Shown here one piece after another: positions 16,724 to 24,951 of a stretch of DNA of 64,000 nucleotides (positions within the stretch are counted from its first letter, which is position 1; every line of letters begins with the position of its first letter). Below the pieces are notes generated by a model. The model saw only the letters and a list, made by a program, of their open reading frames with translations, did not search any database and was not told where the DNA came from. This stretch comes from Lachnospiraceae bacterium (GTDB lineage Bacteria; Bacillota; Clostridia; Lachnospirales; Lachnospiraceae), in assembly GCA_017509985.1 (NCBI GenBank), contig JAFWOE010000037.1, positions 41,221 through 105,220 of the forward strand, written 5' to 3'. The translations under genes were made by a program, and so were the position numbers.

Positions 16724-17308
16724 TCAAAACAGGGACAGCTGCTCATATTCTGCTTCTCGCAGGAAGGCCGGCGGGATCTCTTTAAGGATTTCCTGTGCGG
16801 AAGCATACTCCAGGATCCAGTCACGGATCCTTTCCTCCGGAATGATCAGCGGCATCCGGTCGTGAACAGGACTCATGGATTCATTTGCGCCCGTTGTCAG
16901 GACAGTGAACCGGTCTGTCTGATCAAATATGTTATATAATCCGGCCATGTAAAAAGTTCTGTATCCGGGCAGAAAAAACGTATTCCTGATCTTATTCCTG
17001 TCCCATTCATAAAAATGGCCCGCCGGGATAACACAGCGTCTGTATGCCATGCTGTCCGCAAAGGTTTTCTTTTCCTGTACGGATTCTGCCCTAGCATTTA
17101 TCAGAAGCTTTTTATCATAGGATAAAAATCCCCAGGGCATTACACCGGCCCGGATCTGCGTTTTTCCCGGATCTGCTTTTATAACCACAGCCGGCTCGGA
17201 AGGATGGATATCACCTGCACAGAAGGTCTTCACACCCGGTTCGATCCAGTCTGCAACGCCTTCAATATCTTCTATTATTCTGGAATAGTAAGCAAATCTG
17301 CAGCACAT
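16724..17308 (-). CDS. SOS response-associated peptidase (SRAP, YedK/HMCES family)
   Basis: A 194-aa SRAP domain protein that crosslinks to abasic sites in single-stranded DNA through Cys2. The sequence starts MCCRF, so Cys2 is present once the initiator Met is removed, although the usual Gly3 is Cys here. The catalytic Asn (INARAES), Glu (FYEW) and His (PVHDRMP) motifs are all present. Encoded just upstream of a MutT-like NUDIX gene. Confidence 0.92.
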   Translation of the reverse strand: MCCRFAYYSRIIEDIEGVADWIEPGVKTFCAGDIHPSEPAVVIKADPGKTQIRAGVMPWGFLSYDKKLLINARAESVQEKKTFADSMAYRRCVIPAGHFYEWDRNKIRNTFFLPGYRTFYMAGLYNIFDQTDRFTVLTTGANESMSPVHDRMPLIIPEERIRDWILEYASAQEILKEIPPAFLREAEYEQLSLF

Positions 17309-17410
17309 TCTGTTGACAGGTCACCTTTCGTTAAATCTCAGGTCTGCTTCGAAAAACTGCCGGCCGGCAGATCATCCTGCAGTTCCGGAGTCCCTTGTAA
17401 ATTCCCGGAC

Positions 17411-18244
17411 TCAGGCCGGATCCTTTCCTTCCCTGAACATGTACATCATTTCGTTGGTGAGGCTGATGTCATCCGGCTGGAGCACGATCTCCCCGCGGCT
17501 GCGCCATTCCGCGACTTTAAGCTCCTTTTCATCCATGGTGATCTCGTCACTGCCGTCGACATCACAGTAGAACCCGGCCAGAAGGTCATCCACCATCCCC
17601 CAGGGCTGTGATTTATAGTATCTGATGTTTTTGACCCTCAGACCGGCTTCTTCCATGACTTCGCGTCTTACCGTATCCTCGAGAGTCTCGCCGATCTCCG
17701 TAAATCCGGCGATCAGCGCGTAAAACTTGAAACCGCCCCTGTATTTTGTCACGAGCAGTTTTTCCCCGTTCCGAACTCCCACGATAACTGCCGGCTGTAT
17801 ATGCGGATAGATCGAGTTCCCGCAGCTGCATCTTATCGCCCGCTCCGTTGTATCCCTGAAGGTCTCTTTTCCGCATCTGCCGCAGAATCTGTTGTTCCTG
17901 TACCAGTTGAAAAGCTGGATCCCGGTGAATGCCGCAAATGCACGGTATTTTTCCATAAGTCCTTCTCTCATCAAACTCCGCAGGTCAGCATAGCCGTATC
18001 CTTCCGGAAGATCCGCGCTCCTGTCCCCGTCTTCCTCCAGCACGAAATAATGCTCTTCATCGATGCTGAATACATAGCTGAGCTTTTCCTTGTTCATCGA
18101 AGAAAACTCGCGCACTTTCGGGAACAGGCCGTCCCTGGAAAGGACCCCGTTCTGCTCAAAATGCAGGACAATATCCTCATCCTGCGGCGTGATATTATCC
18201 GTAAAACGGTTGTCCAGTACATGCGGTAAAATATCCTGAATCAT
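17411..18244 (-). CDS. nudC: NAD(+) diphosphatase / NADH pyrophosphatase (NudC-type NUDIX)
   Basis: About 277 aa. A zinc ribbon (CGRCG ... CSCG) precedes the NUDIX domain. The Nudix box is GFTEIGETLEDTVRREVMEEAG, and the NudC signature after it reads SQPWGM. The enzyme hydrolyses NADH to NMNH and AMP, and in some bacteria removes NAD caps from RNA. I chose ATG at 18244 because AGGAAAGG lies just upstream; an ATG at 18277 overlapping the MFS stop has a poorer site. Downstream of and coupled to the MFS gene. Confidence 0.9.
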   Translation of the reverse strand: MIQDILPHVLDNRFTDNITPQDEDIVLHFEQNGVLSRDGLFPKVREFSSMNKEKLSYVFSIDEEHYFVLEEDGDRSADLPEGYGYADLRSLMREGLMEKYRAFAAFTGIQLFNWYRNNRFCGRCGKETFRDTTERAIRCSCGNSIYPHIQPAVIVGVRNGEKLLVTKYRGGFKFYALIAGFTEIGETLEDTVRREVMEEAGLRVKNIRYYKSQPWGMVDDLLAGFYCDVDGSDEITMDEKELKVAEWRSRGEIVLQPDDISLTNEMMYMFREGKDPA

Positions 18245-18276
18245 GGGTTCCGCCTTTCCTAAATAGTCTGTATCCA

Positions 18277-19470
18277 TTATTTTTTATTGGTTTCCTTCAG
18301 ACCGAAAGAAACCAGTACAGCCAGTATAAAGATGATGCCTGTGATCATCATGACCGGGACGATATCTCCGATCCTGTCATACAGTCTGCCGGCCAGCAGC
18401 GGCCAGAGCATTCCCCCAATGATCTCCGAGATCCCCATGACCACGCCTGCGGCGCTCGTCCGCATATTGTCCGGAAGCGATTCCATCGGGATCACGTTTC
18501 CGAAAAGTGCACTGGTCGTTGCGATCAGTCCGCCGAAAATACAGTAAAAACAGACGCTGAGCGAGCTTCCTGCCGCGATCCACATGCTCAACGGAGCAAG
18601 GGCTCCGAAAATCAAAGCCAGGATCAGCGCCTTTTTCCGCCCGATCCGGTCGGACAGGGCCGGAACCAGCAGCTGCGAAAAGATAAAGATCAGGCCCATG
18701 ACCGCGGAAACCGTGCCCCGGGTCACCGGCGGCAGTTTCATTACATTGGTCAGGTAGATCGGAGCAAAGATCTGCATGCTCCAGTAGCCGGTCATGGAAA
18801 AGATCCCGATAATGATGCAGAGAACGACGTTCCGGCTGGAAACCAGGCCTCTGGCAATATCCCGGAGCCCGACCGGACTGCACTGTTCCGCTCCGGACTT
18901 CAGCTCTTTAATAACAAACAGGATGACCAGTGCCGCTGCGATCTGCAGCACACCGGTGACCGCATAAGGGATATTCCAGGAAAAGCCGGTGGCAAGCCTT
19001 GTGACAAGCGGCGGGCCCATCGTATTCGCAAAGATGGATACACCGGCAGCCGTAATACCGGCGTTCGAGCCGAAACGTCCCTTCGTGGAGATATCCGCAA
19101 GGATCGCCATCATCAGGGAAAGGACCGGGCCTTCAAAGAAACCGGACGCGATCCGAAGCACCAGCAGGGCCCTGTAATCCCGCACAAAAACACAGCCCAG
19201 AGCGATCAGGCCGCAGATCAGTACAAAGGGAAAAAGGAAAGCCTTGCGTTTCCCGGTCCGGTCGGATAAGAATCCGATGACTACGGAGGAAACCGCAAAA
19301 GAAAGATTGCTTAACGAAGTGAGGGCGGAAAACTGGACCGTCGTCAGATCCAGCGCCCGGATGATCACGTCCGAAGCCTGGCTGGCCGTAAGCCGGTCCA
19401 GAAAGACGATGCCCCACGTGGCCATAAAGATGACGGCTGCGATCCTGTCATAGTTTTTACTGTTCTGCAC
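18277..19470 (-). CDS. MFS transporter under a cobalamin riboswitch
   Basis: A 397-aa major facilitator with 12 predicted helices. It has the loop 2-3 motif GFLSDRTGKRKAF and its repeat DRIGRKKAL in the second half. Start is GTG at 19470, with GGAGGAG upstream; a longer in-frame ATG extension to 19566 crosses the terminator hairpin. A cobalamin riboswitch with two terminator hairpins lies directly upstream with no other gene between. B12-repressed uptake of a corrinoid, a corrinoid precursor or a substrate of B12-dependent metabolism is the likely role. The family alone cannot decide. Confidence 0.85.
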   Translation of the reverse strand: MQNSKNYDRIAAVIFMATWGIVFLDRLTASQASDVIIRALDLTTVQFSALTSLSNLSFAVSSVVIGFLSDRTGKRKAFLFPFVLICGLIALGCVFVRDYRALLVLRIASGFFEGPVLSLMMAILADISTKGRFGSNAGITAAGVSIFANTMGPPLVTRLATGFSWNIPYAVTGVLQIAAALVILFVIKELKSGAEQCSPVGLRDIARGLVSSRNVVLCIIIGIFSMTGYWSMQIFAPIYLTNVMKLPPVTRGTVSAVMGLIFIFSQLLVPALSDRIGRKKALILALIFGALAPLSMWIAAGSSLSVCFYCIFGGLIATTSALFGNVIPMESLPDNMRTSAAGVVMGISEIIGGMLWPLLAGRLYDRIGDIVPVMMITGIIFILAVLVSFGLKETNKK

Positions 19471-19547
19471 TTTAAGCTCTCCTCCCGGGCACTTCTGCTG
19501 CCTAATGTTCAGTTTACAACATTCTGCTCCGGTGAGCAAACAGAAAG

Positions 19548-19568
19548 GATGCCCGACGAAAGGCATCC
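19548..19568 (-). terminator. Second terminator-like hairpin before the MFS gene
   Basis: On the minus strand GGATGCC, 7-nt loop, GGCATCC, then TTTCTGTTT. It lies between the riboswitch terminator and the GTG start. Confidence 0.6.
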
Positions 19569-19630
19569 TATCCGTGATATGAGATTAAAATCGAAAAAAA
19601 TTAGAAGGCATATTCAGCAGCGGGGGATTA

Positions 19631-19670
19631 AAAAAAGGCACCCCGTTTCCGATATAGAAAACAGGACGCC
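19631..19670 (-). terminator. Riboswitch terminator hairpin
   Basis: Stem GGCGTCCTGTTTTC / GGAAACGGGGTGCC (with G-U pairs), followed by a run of seven or more U on the minus strand. This is the likely expression platform of the cobalamin riboswitch. Confidence 0.8.
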
Positions 19671-19739
19671 TAATAACGTCTGAATAAAAGTGGTTTACTA
19701 CCTGATGCTGAACTGTTTTCGTCGGAAACATCCCGCTTT

Positions 19740-19912
19740 ACAAGCATCAGCAGGTTTCCTGACTTGCAGATCGTTGCTTTCCGGACCCCTTCTCATACAT
19801 TGGTACAATGGATCTTGGCCGGTAGCTCCCTGCTTACAGTGACCGGATCGTTCAGGATTCACACCTGATTCCCTTTTAACTGTGAATACTCACAGCACTG
19901 ATGCCCTTATTC
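19740..19912 (-). promoter_or_regulatory. Cobalamin (B12) riboswitch
   Basis: Read on the minus strand, the leader holds the typical conserved blocks in order: AAAAGGGAATCAGGTG with AATCC (about 19855-19879), CACTGTAAGC in the middle, and the B12 box AAGTCAGGAAACCTGCTGAT (19746-19765). It is followed by terminator hairpins and the MFS gene. Confidence 0.9.
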
Positions 19913-19924
19913 AATTGTGAACAT

Positions 19925-19953
19925 ATTATAACAGACGGATGTGCGCTTGACAA
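19925..19953 (-). promoter_or_regulatory. Promoter of the cobalamin-riboswitch transcript
   Basis: On the minus strand TTGTCA (19948-19953), a 17-bp spacer and TATAAT (19925-19930). Confidence 0.82.
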
Positions 19954-20152
19954 TCCTATTTTTAAAAAAATATATAAACAAGTATAAATCATCTGTTTCA
20001 ACGGATCATCCTGTCTCTTCTGCCTCTGTCAGCACTTCGCGAAGTCCGGTATGGATCGTTCCGACCGTCAGGCCTGCCTTGATCACACTCTCCCTTTTCT
20101 ACATCCACAAGCAAAGAATAATGAAACAGAGGGATTATGCAGGCGGCAGGGC
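19954..20152. other. Gap between riboswitch promoter and ABC1 kinase gene, with possible gene remnant
   Basis: The minus strand at about 20018-20098 can encode a 26-residue peptide beginning VIKAGLTVGTIHTG and ending before a TGA, with a stop shortly upstream. It looks like the 3' end of a lost gene, but I do not recognise it. A weak dyad AGGGAT/ATCCCT overlaps the kinase stop codon. Otherwise nothing is seen. Confidence 0.3.
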
Positions 20153-21751
20153 CTATCCCTTATACGTATGCCGGAAATAATAAATGACCTGCAGGATCAA
20201 TATGACCACGATCGCCGCGCCCAGTATGAATCCGATCAGCGAAAGCACCGGCATGCCCGCTACGCGCGGTCTGAGCTCCGTAGTGCACAGGATCGACGAA
20301 GCGATAAACAGCGCCGCGGCGATCAGCGCGAATGCGACGTTCTGGACAATACCGAACAGGATCTTACCCAGCGAATCCGAGGGGCTCAGATCGAGCTTGA
20401 TCCGTGTTTCGTTTCTGGAATAATTCTTCAGGATATCGGTCAGGAGTCCCGGTATTTCGATCGCTTTTGTCACCGAATCCGCTAATCTGGTGGAATGCTT
20501 CAGGATCTGGTTCTTGATGCCGGTCGGCGTAAGATACCTGCTTCGCATCCTGGCGGCCGCAATGTTGACGATCTGGATCTCCGGAGCCAGTTCCGCGACC
20601 ACGCCTTCCACGGTCGCAAGGCCTCTGACGAGCATGGTGAAATGGGGCGGCATCTCCACTTTATTCAGCTTCAGGACATCCATAAGCTCCGTAAAGAGCT
20701 TGGCAAGATCGATACTTGCGAGATCCGAAGAAGCATATTTCGACATGAAGGCGCTGACGCTTTCGTACAGCTGCGAGCGGTCCGGCCGTTCTTTATAGAC
20801 GCCTACGGTATATACAAAATCCACCAGCGCAGCGATATCATTTCTGGCAACGGCCATGATCGCCCTGTTAATGGCGCTCTTGCTCGTTTTATCCAGCCGG
20901 CCGGTCATTCCGAGATCAAGCCAGACGATCTTTCCTTCCCGGATCATGATGTTCCCCTGATGGGGATCCGCGTGGAAGAATCCGTCATCCACAACCTGCC
21001 TTATGAAATGATCCGCGATCTTGGCCCCGATCTCATTCAGGTCATATCCGCGCCGGATCAGCTCGTCATGATCATCCAGTTCGATCCCTTCGATCGCCTC
21101 CATCACCAGGACTTTGTCCGTAGAGATGTCCCTGTATGGCTTCGGGCAGGTCGCATAGGCAATGTTTTTGCAGTTTTTGTAGAAGGTATCCAGATTCCTG
21201 CCTTCGATCAGGAAATCCATCTCCTCCTGCTCGGTCTTCCAGAATTCATCGATCACGGCGGTTAGGTTGATTCCCGATGTCAGTGCCCCCGGAATGAATT
21301 TCGTTATGTCGTGCATCAGGTTGATGTCTTTTTCCATGATCTCATAGATGCCTCTTCTCTGCACCTTGACCACGACGGTCTCCCCGCTGAAAAGCCTGGC
21401 CTTATGCACCTGTGCCATGGAGGCAGAGCCCAGAGGCTTCGGATCCAGATACTCGAAGATCTCCCCGACCTTGCTTCCCACCGATTCTTCGATGATCTCC
21501 TTAACGAGTTCGAAATCCATCGGTTTGACGTTGTTCCGGAGTTTCTTGAACTCCTCACAGTATTCTTCCGGGATGAGGTCGGGTCGGGAAGAGAGGATCT
21601 GGCCGAATTTGACAAAGGTGGGGCCCAGCTCGACCAGCGCTTCCCTGGCCCTTTCCGCGTTTCCGCCGATAAATACCTTTTTCGCGATCAGTGTTGCGGC
21701 AATGTCCTTTGCCCTGAGAAGATTATCCGCAGCTCTTTTTGCCTTGCCCAT
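20153..21751 (-). CDS. ABC1/AarF/UbiB-family atypical protein kinase
   Basis: A 532-aa protein with the family signature KFGQILSSRPDLIP (KxGQ region), the kinase-like Lys in VVKVQRRGI, the catalytic HADPHQGN loop and the WLDLGMTGRL metal-binding segment. Two transmembrane helices lie at the C-terminus (about 465-525). UbiB/Coq8 proteins are ATPases acting in isoprenoid-quinone or lipid metabolism. In anaerobic Clostridia the role is unclear. The start overlaps the stop of the 67-aa gene (TAATG), so the two are translationally coupled. Confidence 0.92.
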   Translation of the reverse strand: MGKAKRAADNLLRAKDIAATLIAKKVFIGGNAERAREALVELGPTFVKFGQILSSRPDLIPEEYCEEFKKLRNNVKPMDFELVKEIIEESVGSKVGEIFEYLDPKPLGSASMAQVHKARLFSGETVVVKVQRRGIYEIMEKDINLMHDITKFIPGALTSGINLTAVIDEFWKTEQEEMDFLIEGRNLDTFYKNCKNIAYATCPKPYRDISTDKVLVMEAIEGIELDDHDELIRRGYDLNEIGAKIADHFIRQVVDDGFFHADPHQGNIMIREGKIVWLDLGMTGRLDKTSKSAINRAIMAVARNDIAALVDFVYTVGVYKERPDRSQLYESVSAFMSKYASSDLASIDLAKLFTELMDVLKLNKVEMPPHFTMLVRGLATVEGVVAELAPEIQIVNIAAARMRSRYLTPTGIKNQILKHSTRLADSVTKAIEIPGLLTDILKNYSRNETRIKLDLSPSDSLGKILFGIVQNVAFALIAAALFIASSILCTTELRPRVAGMPVLSLIGFILGAAIVVILILQVIYYFRHTYKG

Positions 21752-21954
21752 TATTCATTCCCCTTCGGTTCGTAGTTTTTGTCGTATTTGAGTTCCGTAT
21801 TTTCCACTGTGGCATGTCCGGCATACACGGAAAGCTTTTCCGAAAGCTTTTCAAAAAAGATATTGCTTTCCTCGTTATTCCTGGCGGCATTGCTGACCGC
21901 GTCTTTTCCTGCCGTCAACAGCTCTTCGATCGGTTTTTTCAGTTCTTCGAGCAT
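21751..21954 (-). CDS. Small helical protein coupled to the ABC1 kinase gene
   Basis: A 67-aa, highly charged, probably all-helical protein (starts MLEELKKPIEELLTAGKD) without membrane segment or known motif. A strong AGGAGG lies upstream of ATG 21954, and its stop overlaps the kinase start. Phasin-like short helical proteins sometimes precede aarF genes; that assignment is a guess. A partner or regulator of the kinase is plausible from the coupling. Confidence 0.75.
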   Translation of the reverse strand: MLEELKKPIEELLTAGKDAVSNAARNNEESNIFFEKLSEKLSVYAGHATVENTELKYDKNYEPKGNE

Positions 21955-22067
21955 CGTCTGCTTACCTCCTGTACGTTGATACGGTCTCCTGTTTTATATT
22001 AGCATTCCCGGAAGCATATTTCCATAGCGAACGGAAGCGGGAGTATGCCCGCCTGCCTTAACTCTTT

Positions 22068-22604
22068 TTAAAGCTTCCTGGCTTTTTCCCAGGCCTTGCA
22101 CAGCCGGCGGACGGCTCCCGCCGTCATGCCCCAGATAACATGCCCGCCGAAAGGAAATTCCATTGCAAACGGATCCTTAAGAAAAAGCGACACCGGCACT
22201 TTAAGGAGCACGGATACTTCGTCCGGGTTGATGCGTACCCTGTCAGCCTGCCCGGGATCCACGGAACAGACATAGATGCGGGTAAGACGTCCCAGATAGG
22301 TATAGACTTCCGGAAGCTCTCCTAAAAACTCTTCCGGCAGGACACGGATGCCAAGCTCCTCTTCCATTTCACGGGATGCTGCCTGAGCCGGGCTTTCACC
22401 TTCTTCGATCTTTCCGCCCGGGAAACAGGGGTCCCCTGCCTGAGCGATCCCTTCCGCCCGGACTTCAACCAGCAGATACGGTTCTTTACTTTCAAAAACG
22501 ACCGGAGCCACGACCGCGAAGACCGGATCTTTTACGACTCTGCCCGTGCGGTCCGCATCCAGTGCTTTTCTCAGTTTTTCTTCTGTTATTCTTTCTCCTG
22601 ACAT
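22068..22604 (-). CDS. CoA pyrophosphatase-type NUDIX hydrolase
   Basis: A 178-aa NUDIX protein with Nudix box GGKIEEGESPAQ and REMEEELGI. The FPGGK start, the GELPEVYTYLGRLTRIYVC strands and the later PFGGHVIWGMTA fit the CoA-diphosphatase (NudL/YeaB) subfamily, which cleaves CoA to phosphopantetheine and 3',5'-ADP. A weak GGAAAC ribosome site precedes ATG 22604. It stands alone between the kinase and MFS genes. Confidence 0.87.
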   Translation of the reverse strand: MSGERITEEKLRKALDADRTGRVVKDPVFAVVAPVVFESKEPYLLVEVRAEGIAQAGDPCFPGGKIEEGESPAQAASREMEEELGIRVLPEEFLGELPEVYTYLGRLTRIYVCSVDPGQADRVRINPDEVSVLLKVPVSLFLKDPFAMEFPFGGHVIWGMTAGAVRRLCKAWEKARKL

Positions 22605-22650
22605 GTTTCCGTATACTCTGTTCCAAGCCTCATTTTTATCTTCATTTCAT

Positions 22651-23856
22651 TCAGGCGGTCATCACTGCGCGTTTTGCCGCAAACCTCTGATAAAGGAATC
22701 GGTAGAATACCAGCGTAAAAACAGAGGTCACAGCCGCAATCAGATACATGTTTCTCACCCCGGAGGCCTCCATGACCGCGCCGAGGACGACCGGTCCCAG
22801 CCCGTTGGCCAGGTCGCAGCCGATCCAGTAGGTATTGACCGCGTAGGCTTTCCTTTCTGCAGAGAGGCCCCGAGTAGTTATCGTGTTAAAGCACGAAGTC
22901 GCGCTGCCATACCCCGCCGCACAAAGAACAGCTGAAAAAATGATCCCGAAGGGGTTCGGGCTGACCCATAAAAGAAACAGGCTGAAAAACTGCATGATGA
23001 TACAGGGATAAATAATGACAGAATCGCCCTTTCTGTCCTGTATCCTGCCGGCCGCCGGCCTGGAAACCAAAAGCACTGCGGCATAGACGACAAAGAAAAG
23101 AGAGACCGTACCCGCCAGATCCAGGACCTGTCCGTATGTCCTTATAAATGAAAGGATCGTCGAATAACTGAACGCGCTGATAAACGTGCACACCGTGATC
23201 GGAAGCGCCGAGACCTCGATCATGCTGTTGAGGCCGTGCGGTTTCTCTTTTATAAGGGCTTTATTCTCTTCCTTATCCTTCGCAAGGAAGCTGTCGTAAT
23301 CCGTCCGCGAAAGGAGAAGGCAGATCCACATTCCCGCCGCGATGGCTACGGCACTGACAAAGCAGCCGTTCGGACCGAAAGTATCATAGATCAGTCCCGC
23401 CGCAAAGGGCCCGACTGCGATCGCCAGGGTAATGCCAGTCATCATATAACCGTTTGCTTCGCCGTACCGGCTCTTTGCAAGATGATAAGTCCCCGCAGTC
23501 AGGATCGAAGAGGATGCCAGTCCGAAGAACAGGCCGTGAACGAGTCTTACGATCAGAAATGTCGGCATATCGCAGATCAGGAAATAGAAAAAGCAGGAAG
23601 CGATATGAAGGGGCTGGAAAATACAGATCATTTTTTTCCAGCCGATCACAGCCAGGATCCTGCTGAAAAGAAAACGCGTCAGCAGCATGCCGAGCACATA
23701 AATGCCGGATGCAAGGCCCTGAAGGGATCCTCCTGCCCCGAATGCGCGGGCATATTCGGCAGATATGCTGATCAGCATATAAAAAATCATGGAATTGAAA
23801 AAAGTCGCAATGAAGCAGAAGATAAATCCCCTGGTAAAAATCGGTTCTTTTTTCAA
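22651..23856 (-). CDS. MFS transporter
   Basis: About 401 aa, 12 helices, with RPAAGRIQDRKGDS as the A-like motif. It resembles the drug/metabolite exporters of the MFS_1 group. Start is uncertain: TTG at 23856 follows AGGA/GGAGAGG, while an upstream TTG at 23877 has no usable ribosome site. The substrate is unknown. Confidence 0.83.
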   Translation of the reverse strand: MKKEPIFTRGFIFCFIATFFNSMIFYMLISISAEYARAFGAGGSLQGLASGIYVLGMLLTRFLFSRILAVIGWKKMICIFQPLHIASCFFYFLICDMPTFLIVRLVHGLFFGLASSSILTAGTYHLAKSRYGEANGYMMTGITLAIAVGPFAAGLIYDTFGPNGCFVSAVAIAAGMWICLLLSRTDYDSFLAKDKEENKALIKEKPHGLNSMIEVSALPITVCTFISAFSYSTILSFIRTYGQVLDLAGTVSLFFVVYAAVLLVSRPAAGRIQDRKGDSVIIYPCIIMQFFSLFLLWVSPNPFGIIFSAVLCAAGYGSATSCFNTITTRGLSAERKAYAVNTYWIGCDLANGLGPVVLGAVMEASGVRNMYLIAAVTSVFTLVFYRFLYQRFAAKRAVMTA

Positions 23857-23994
23857 AGCTGTCCTGTTCCTCTCCAAACTTCTTTTTGACGGGATTATAA
23901 CATATTTAGTATGATCTGAGCTATCCGCAAAGGGAAGATTTTACCGGAATCCTGCAGAGCTGTACTTTTCTTAAAAAAGCATGGCATCCGGCAG

Positions 23995-24023
23995 TTGACA
24001 TGCCCCGGAATTTTCATTATAAT
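23995..24023 (+). promoter_or_regulatory. Perfect consensus sigma-A promoter of the VUT transporter
   Basis: TTGACA (23995-24000), exactly 17 bp, TATAAT (24018-24023). The predicted transcript starts about 8 nt before the pseudoknot RNA. Confidence 0.93.
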
Positions 24024-24036
24024 TCTGAATTCGTAC

Positions 24037-24083
24037 GAAGGTGTCTCCTTGCTCAACCACCTTCCAAAAGATCAAAACAAGGA
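24037..24083 (+). promoter_or_regulatory. Candidate preQ1 (class I-like) riboswitch overlapping the Shine-Dalgarno site
   Basis: An H-type pseudoknot can form. P1 is GAAGGTG (24037-24043) / CACCTTC (24058-24064), the loop contains TCCTT (24046-24050), and an A-rich tail ends in AAAACAAGGA, where AAGGA (24079-24083) pairs with the loop and is the ribosome binding site. The tail closely resembles that of known preQ1-I riboswitches (AACAAAACAAGG). The gene downstream belongs to a queuosine-precursor transporter family, which fits. Confidence 0.65.
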
Positions 24084-24093
24084 AGTAAATCAA

Positions 24094-24852
24094 ATGAAAA
24101 AGCACTCTCTTTTCCGGGAGTTCCTGATCCTTCAGAGAAGCATCCCCGGTATCGTCACCGCCCTGTTTGTCGTTGCTATTATTTCCATGAACCTTCTGGC
24201 GAATAAAAGCATTTCTCTTCCTGTATCCTGGCTGGCGCTGGACTGCGGCTTTATCTTTTCATGGCTGGTCTTCCTGCTGATGGATATCGTCACCAAACGC
24301 TTCGGCCCGAAGGCGGCGACCCTGCTTTCCGTGCTTGCGCTAATCGCGAACCTGTTCGTAGCGCTTATGCTTTTTATCGGTGCAAAGATCCCCGGCGTCT
24401 GGGGCGAATCCTTTGTGGAAGGCTCGGAACTGGTCATCAATACCGCCCTGAACAACACCTTCGCCGGCACCTGGTATGTGCTGATGGGGTCGTCCGTCGC
24501 TTTTATCGTATCGGCCCTTGTCAACAATTATCTGAACGCAGCCATAGGCAGAAAGGCGAAAAAGGACTCATTCGGCACTTTTGCGCTGCGGTCTTACGTC
24601 TCCACTTTCATCGGCCAGTTCACGGACAATCTGCTTTTCGCGCTGATCGTCTCGCTGCATTTCTTCGGATGGAGCCTGCTGCAGTGCTTCACCTGCGCAG
24701 TCACCGGCGCAATAGCCGAACTGTTCTGCGAAGTGCTCTTTTCCCCGCTGGGATACCGGATCGTCCGCCGCTGGGAAAAAGAAGGAATCGGCGAAGAATA
24801 CCTTCGGTACCGCGGGGAGATCCCGGATGGGTCCGCCGCCGGATCCATTTGA
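24094..24852 (+). CDS. VUT-family transporter (probable queuosine precursor transporter)
   Basis: A 252-aa integral membrane protein with about six helices and the COG1738/YhhQ pattern (FIFSWLVFLLMDIVTKRFG, then STFIGQFTDNLLF). Members import queuosine precursors such as preQ0/preQ1. I start at ATG 24094 behind AAGGAAGT; the frame is open to 23995 but that part overlaps the promoter and leader RNA. Control by the preQ1-like pseudoknot supports the substrate. Confidence 0.88.
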   Translation: MKKHSLFREFLILQRSIPGIVTALFVVAIISMNLLANKSISLPVSWLALDCGFIFSWLVFLLMDIVTKRFGPKAATLLSVLALIANLFVALMLFIGAKIPGVWGESFVEGSELVINTALNNTFAGTWYVLMGSSVAFIVSALVNNYLNAAIGRKAKKDSFGTFALRSYVSTFIGQFTDNLLFALIVSLHFFGWSLLQCFTCAVTGAIAELFCEVLFSPLGYRIVRRWEKEGIGEEYLRYRGEIPDGSAAGSI

Positions 24853-24951
24853 AAAAACTGCTCAATTCGGAATCCGTATCTGCAGCGCTTGCATTAATCC
24901 CATAATAAATATATACTGACAAAAAAGAGATATTTACCGAAAAGGGGCATT

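Noticed and set aside
19471..19566. N-terminal extension of the riboswitch-linked MFS protein
   Set aside because: It runs through the second terminator hairpin; GTG at 19470 has a strong ribosome site.
20130..20160. Terminator AGGGAT/ATCCCT after the ABC1 kinase gene
   Set aside because: Six-base stem with a long loop that overlaps the stop codon and no proper U-tract.
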